DNA from: Roseateles_B sp051857535
GTDB taxonomy: Bacteria; Pseudomonadota; Gammaproteobacteria; Burkholderiales; Burkholderiaceae_C
Length of the DNA: 64,000 nucleotides
Direction: 5' to 3'
Assembly: GCF_051857535.1 (NCBI RefSeq)
Contig: NZ_JBPZGY010000007.1
Location: 162,524 to 226,523, forward strand
Below the pieces are notes generated by a model. That model ran no database searches. It was not told where the DNA came from and worked only from the letters and a program-made list of their open reading frames with translations. Every line of letters begins with the position of its first letter. Position 1 is the stretch's first letter. Position numbers and translations under genes: made by a program. Shown here piece by piece: positions 62,329 to 64,000 of the stretch.

Positions 62329-64000
62329 CTATGCACAAACACCTGCATTTTCAGCACGACTCACAAACTGAGGAACTTTGCCGAAAGCGACATCTTTCAC
62401 CGTAGACATGAAGACTTGATAGATACGATCAAAGTCCTCGCACGGCAGATCGTCCGTGAAGTATTCAAAGAATCCAGATATTTCTTCCGACTGGTAATAC
62501 ACCAGAGCCAAACGGTACGGGCAAGGATCGTACTGATCAATAAATCTGATCGGTGATGTCTGTTCCTGATCACTGTTTGGCGCATCAGCATGATGCGCAG
62601 GCATGGCCCGCGAAATGAGCAGCGAGTCATAGAAGCGCCCGAGCACCTGATTAGAGACCTTCGCCTCACCCATCAGCGCCGCCTGGCGTTGCAGTTTCAG
62701 TTGATTTAGCAGCCCACCCAGGCCTGGCCTTTCGCTGAATGAAGCCAGCACCGGGCTTTCCGTCAGCGTGTTGGCCGTCAGACTTTCCACCCCCGCTAGG
62801 GCAGATGCCCGGCCGGAATCCAGTGAAACAAAGGACACATGCAGTGCGCCTGACAGTTGCTGCAATGTCATTGCCCACACGGCCTCCAGCAGCAGGTATG
62901 GCGTTGCTGAGTTTCGCCGTGCCACAGCGAAAAAGGCCTGAGAGGTCTCCTTATCAAACGAATACGCTGGCTGCTGCACACGGAGGCGGGAGCGACGCTG
63001 ATAGTAACGAGGAGGCAATGGCAGACCCACTGCATTAGCAAACTGCCTATCGTTCACTGCGTCGACGCTATTTCCTTCCGCCTGACGCAAACAATGCAAT
63101 ATCCACTCTTGATAATTATTCGCACTCGGGAGGTCAGAACTTACGCCCAGCGCACGAGCATATACATGATTAATGATGCCACCCAGATTCCATCCATCGA
63201 CCAGCCCGTGGTGGACCAGGAATGCATGGAAAACATCGCCCGTATCGAGTCGGATGACGAACTGACGAACGGCATGCCGATGACTCATGTCGTAGCGTTC
63301 ACGCATTTTTGATGCCAGATAGGTGTGGCATTGCGTGACATCACTCAGCTGCACATCATGGATATCGATCAGCAGCTCCTTGTCGACAATCTGGTAAAGC
63401 CGTTCATTTTCGAAGTGAAAGCGGCTTCGCAAGCACGGGAAGGCTGTTGACACCTCTGCCCAGGATTTTTTCAACTTCTCGATTGATAGATCCTTCGCAG
63501 GACTGAGCTCAACCTGGAGCAGTAGAGAAACCCACCAAGCTTCATCCCCTGGGTATCTGAACGTATGTTCAATCCACTTCTTTTGTGTTCCCTTTATCAA
63601 ATAGAGTGCTTGCTCTTGGCTGATTTCAAGCTTGCGAAGCAGGTAGGCATCACGCTTGTCAACAATCCCATTGGAAAGCTGCAAGCAGGAACTCGGTACT
63701 AGGTTGGTGTCCCCTATGACGTTTTCTTGATCGGCTAGATATGCCGCCAGTGAAGCGATGGTTTGGTGAGTAAAGAGTTGGGGGACTTCGCAGAGGTATC
63801 CTGAACGGCGAATCGCGGCAGCGACCGAAATCGCACGCATAGAGTCTCCGCCCAGCTCGAAGAAGTTGTCGTGCCGTCCCACCTGCTCCAGCCCCAGCAG
63901 CTCGCCCCAGTGCTGCGCCAGGATCTCCTCCAGCTCCCCCTGGGGCGCCTCGTAGCGCTGGCGCTTGTACGCCTCCCCTTGCGGCACGGGCAGTGCCTTG
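62329..64000 (-). CDS. Nonribosomal peptide synthetase, 3' end (A-end, PCP, terminal C domain)
   Basis: The gene enters from the right edge; about 556 C-terminal residues are visible. The first residues (KALPVPQGEAYKRQRYEAPQ) are the A10 end of an adenylation domain. A carrier protein follows with FFELGGDSMRAIS, phosphopantetheine Ser at 63841-63843. The rest, about 430 residues, is a condensation domain with intact catalytic HHxxxDG (HHGLVDG, near 63193-63213). There is no thioesterase or reductase. A terminal C domain of this kind releases the chain by amide formation with a free amine or by cyclisation. GC changes sharply near 63840. Confidence 0.9.
   Translation of the reverse strand, partial: KALPVPQGEAYKRQRYEAPQGELEEILAQHWGELLGLEQVGRHDNFFELGGDSMRAISVAAAIRRSGYLCEVPQLFTHQTIASLAAYLADQENVIGDTNLVPSSCLQLSNGIVDKRDAYLLRKLEISQEQALYLIKGTQKKWIEHTFRYPGDEAWWVSLLLQVELSPAKDLSIEKLKKSWAEVSTAFPCLRSRFHFENERLYQIVDKELLIDIHDVQLSDVTQCHTYLASKMRERYDMSHRHAVRQFVIRLDTGDVFHAFLVHHGLVDGWNLGGIINHVYARALGVSSDLPSANNYQEWILHCLRQAEGNSVDAVNDRQFANAVGLPLPPRYYQRRSRLRVQQPAYSFDKETSQAFFAVARRNSATPYLLLEAVWAMTLQQLSGALHVSFVSLDSGRASALAGVESLTANTLTESPVLASFSERPGLGGLLNQLKLQRQAALMGEAKVSNQVLGRFYDSLLISRAMPAHHADAPNSDQEQTSPIRFIDQYDPCPYRLALVYYQSEEISGFFEYFTDDLPCEDFDRIYQVFMSTVKDVAFGKVPQFVSRAENAGVCA

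Noticed and set aside
1..64000. tRNA, rRNA, CRISPR arrays or intact insertion sequences
   Set aside because: I looked for clover-leaf patterns, regularly spaced repeats and transposase motifs and saw none that I could support.

Overview
The window is GC-rich, tightly packed bacterial chromosome with core genes typical of Betaproteobacteria, order Burkholderiales. The smc-zipA-ligA run, the pepA/holC versus lptF/lptG divergence, a lexA next to a cytosolic-type asparaginase, CysB, FimV-like and PilU proteins fit the Roseateles/Mitsuaria/Rubrivivax side of the order. That placement is inference from gene content and base composition; no rRNA or tRNA gene is present to confirm it.

Left part (1-20 kb): a truncated phosphohexomutase; two tandem LytS/LytTR two-component systems that look like a duplication including the promoter; an Ada/AlkA-type alkylation-repair fusion; a DMT transporter; a beta-lactamase-fold lipoprotein; an OmpR/QseC-like two-component pair; then ligA (with an unusual insert), a CorC/HlyC-type membrane protein, zipA and smc on the minus strand.

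Middle (19-36 kb): queF with a Lys/Ala-rich N-terminal tail, a small SET-domain protein, and the succinylase branch of lysine/diaminopimelate synthesis (dapC, dapD, dapE) with pilU and prmB embedded; an ABC-F ATPase; a large Ig-like/NHL lipoprotein gene broken by two single-base frameshifts; a DUF1304 membrane protein; an ohrR-ohr peroxide-defence pair with a visible operator; divergent asparaginase and lexA sharing an SOS box; and a branched-chain amino-acid binding protein.

Right-middle (37-53 kb): a pepA-holC-unknown operon facing lptFG, a sirohydrochlorin chelatase-like gene, cysB, an aminotransferase, a FimV-like gene divergent from a Crp/Fnr regulator, a phosphotransferase, a glutathione transferase, a miniature flagellar-rod-like protein, a PAS-GGDEF protein with degenerate active site but intact c-di-GMP inhibitory-site motif, and a secreted SnoaL-like protein. 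About 1 kb with no convincing gene follows.

Right end (53.8-64 kb): an AT-richer block of eight minus-strand genes that looks like the 3' end of a nonribosomal peptide cluster. It holds the end of an NRPS (adenylation end, carrier protein, terminal condensation domain), a fold-III ornithine/lysine-type decarboxylase, a periplasmic adaptor, an ABC ATPase, two FtsX/MacB-type permeases, an MFS exporter and an NNMT-family amine methyltransferase. The simplest reading is a peptide released by a terminal condensation domain onto a decarboxylase-made diamine, possibly N-methylated, and exported by a tripartite pump. This is the best candidate for an undescribed system here; most of the assembly line lies beyond the right edge.
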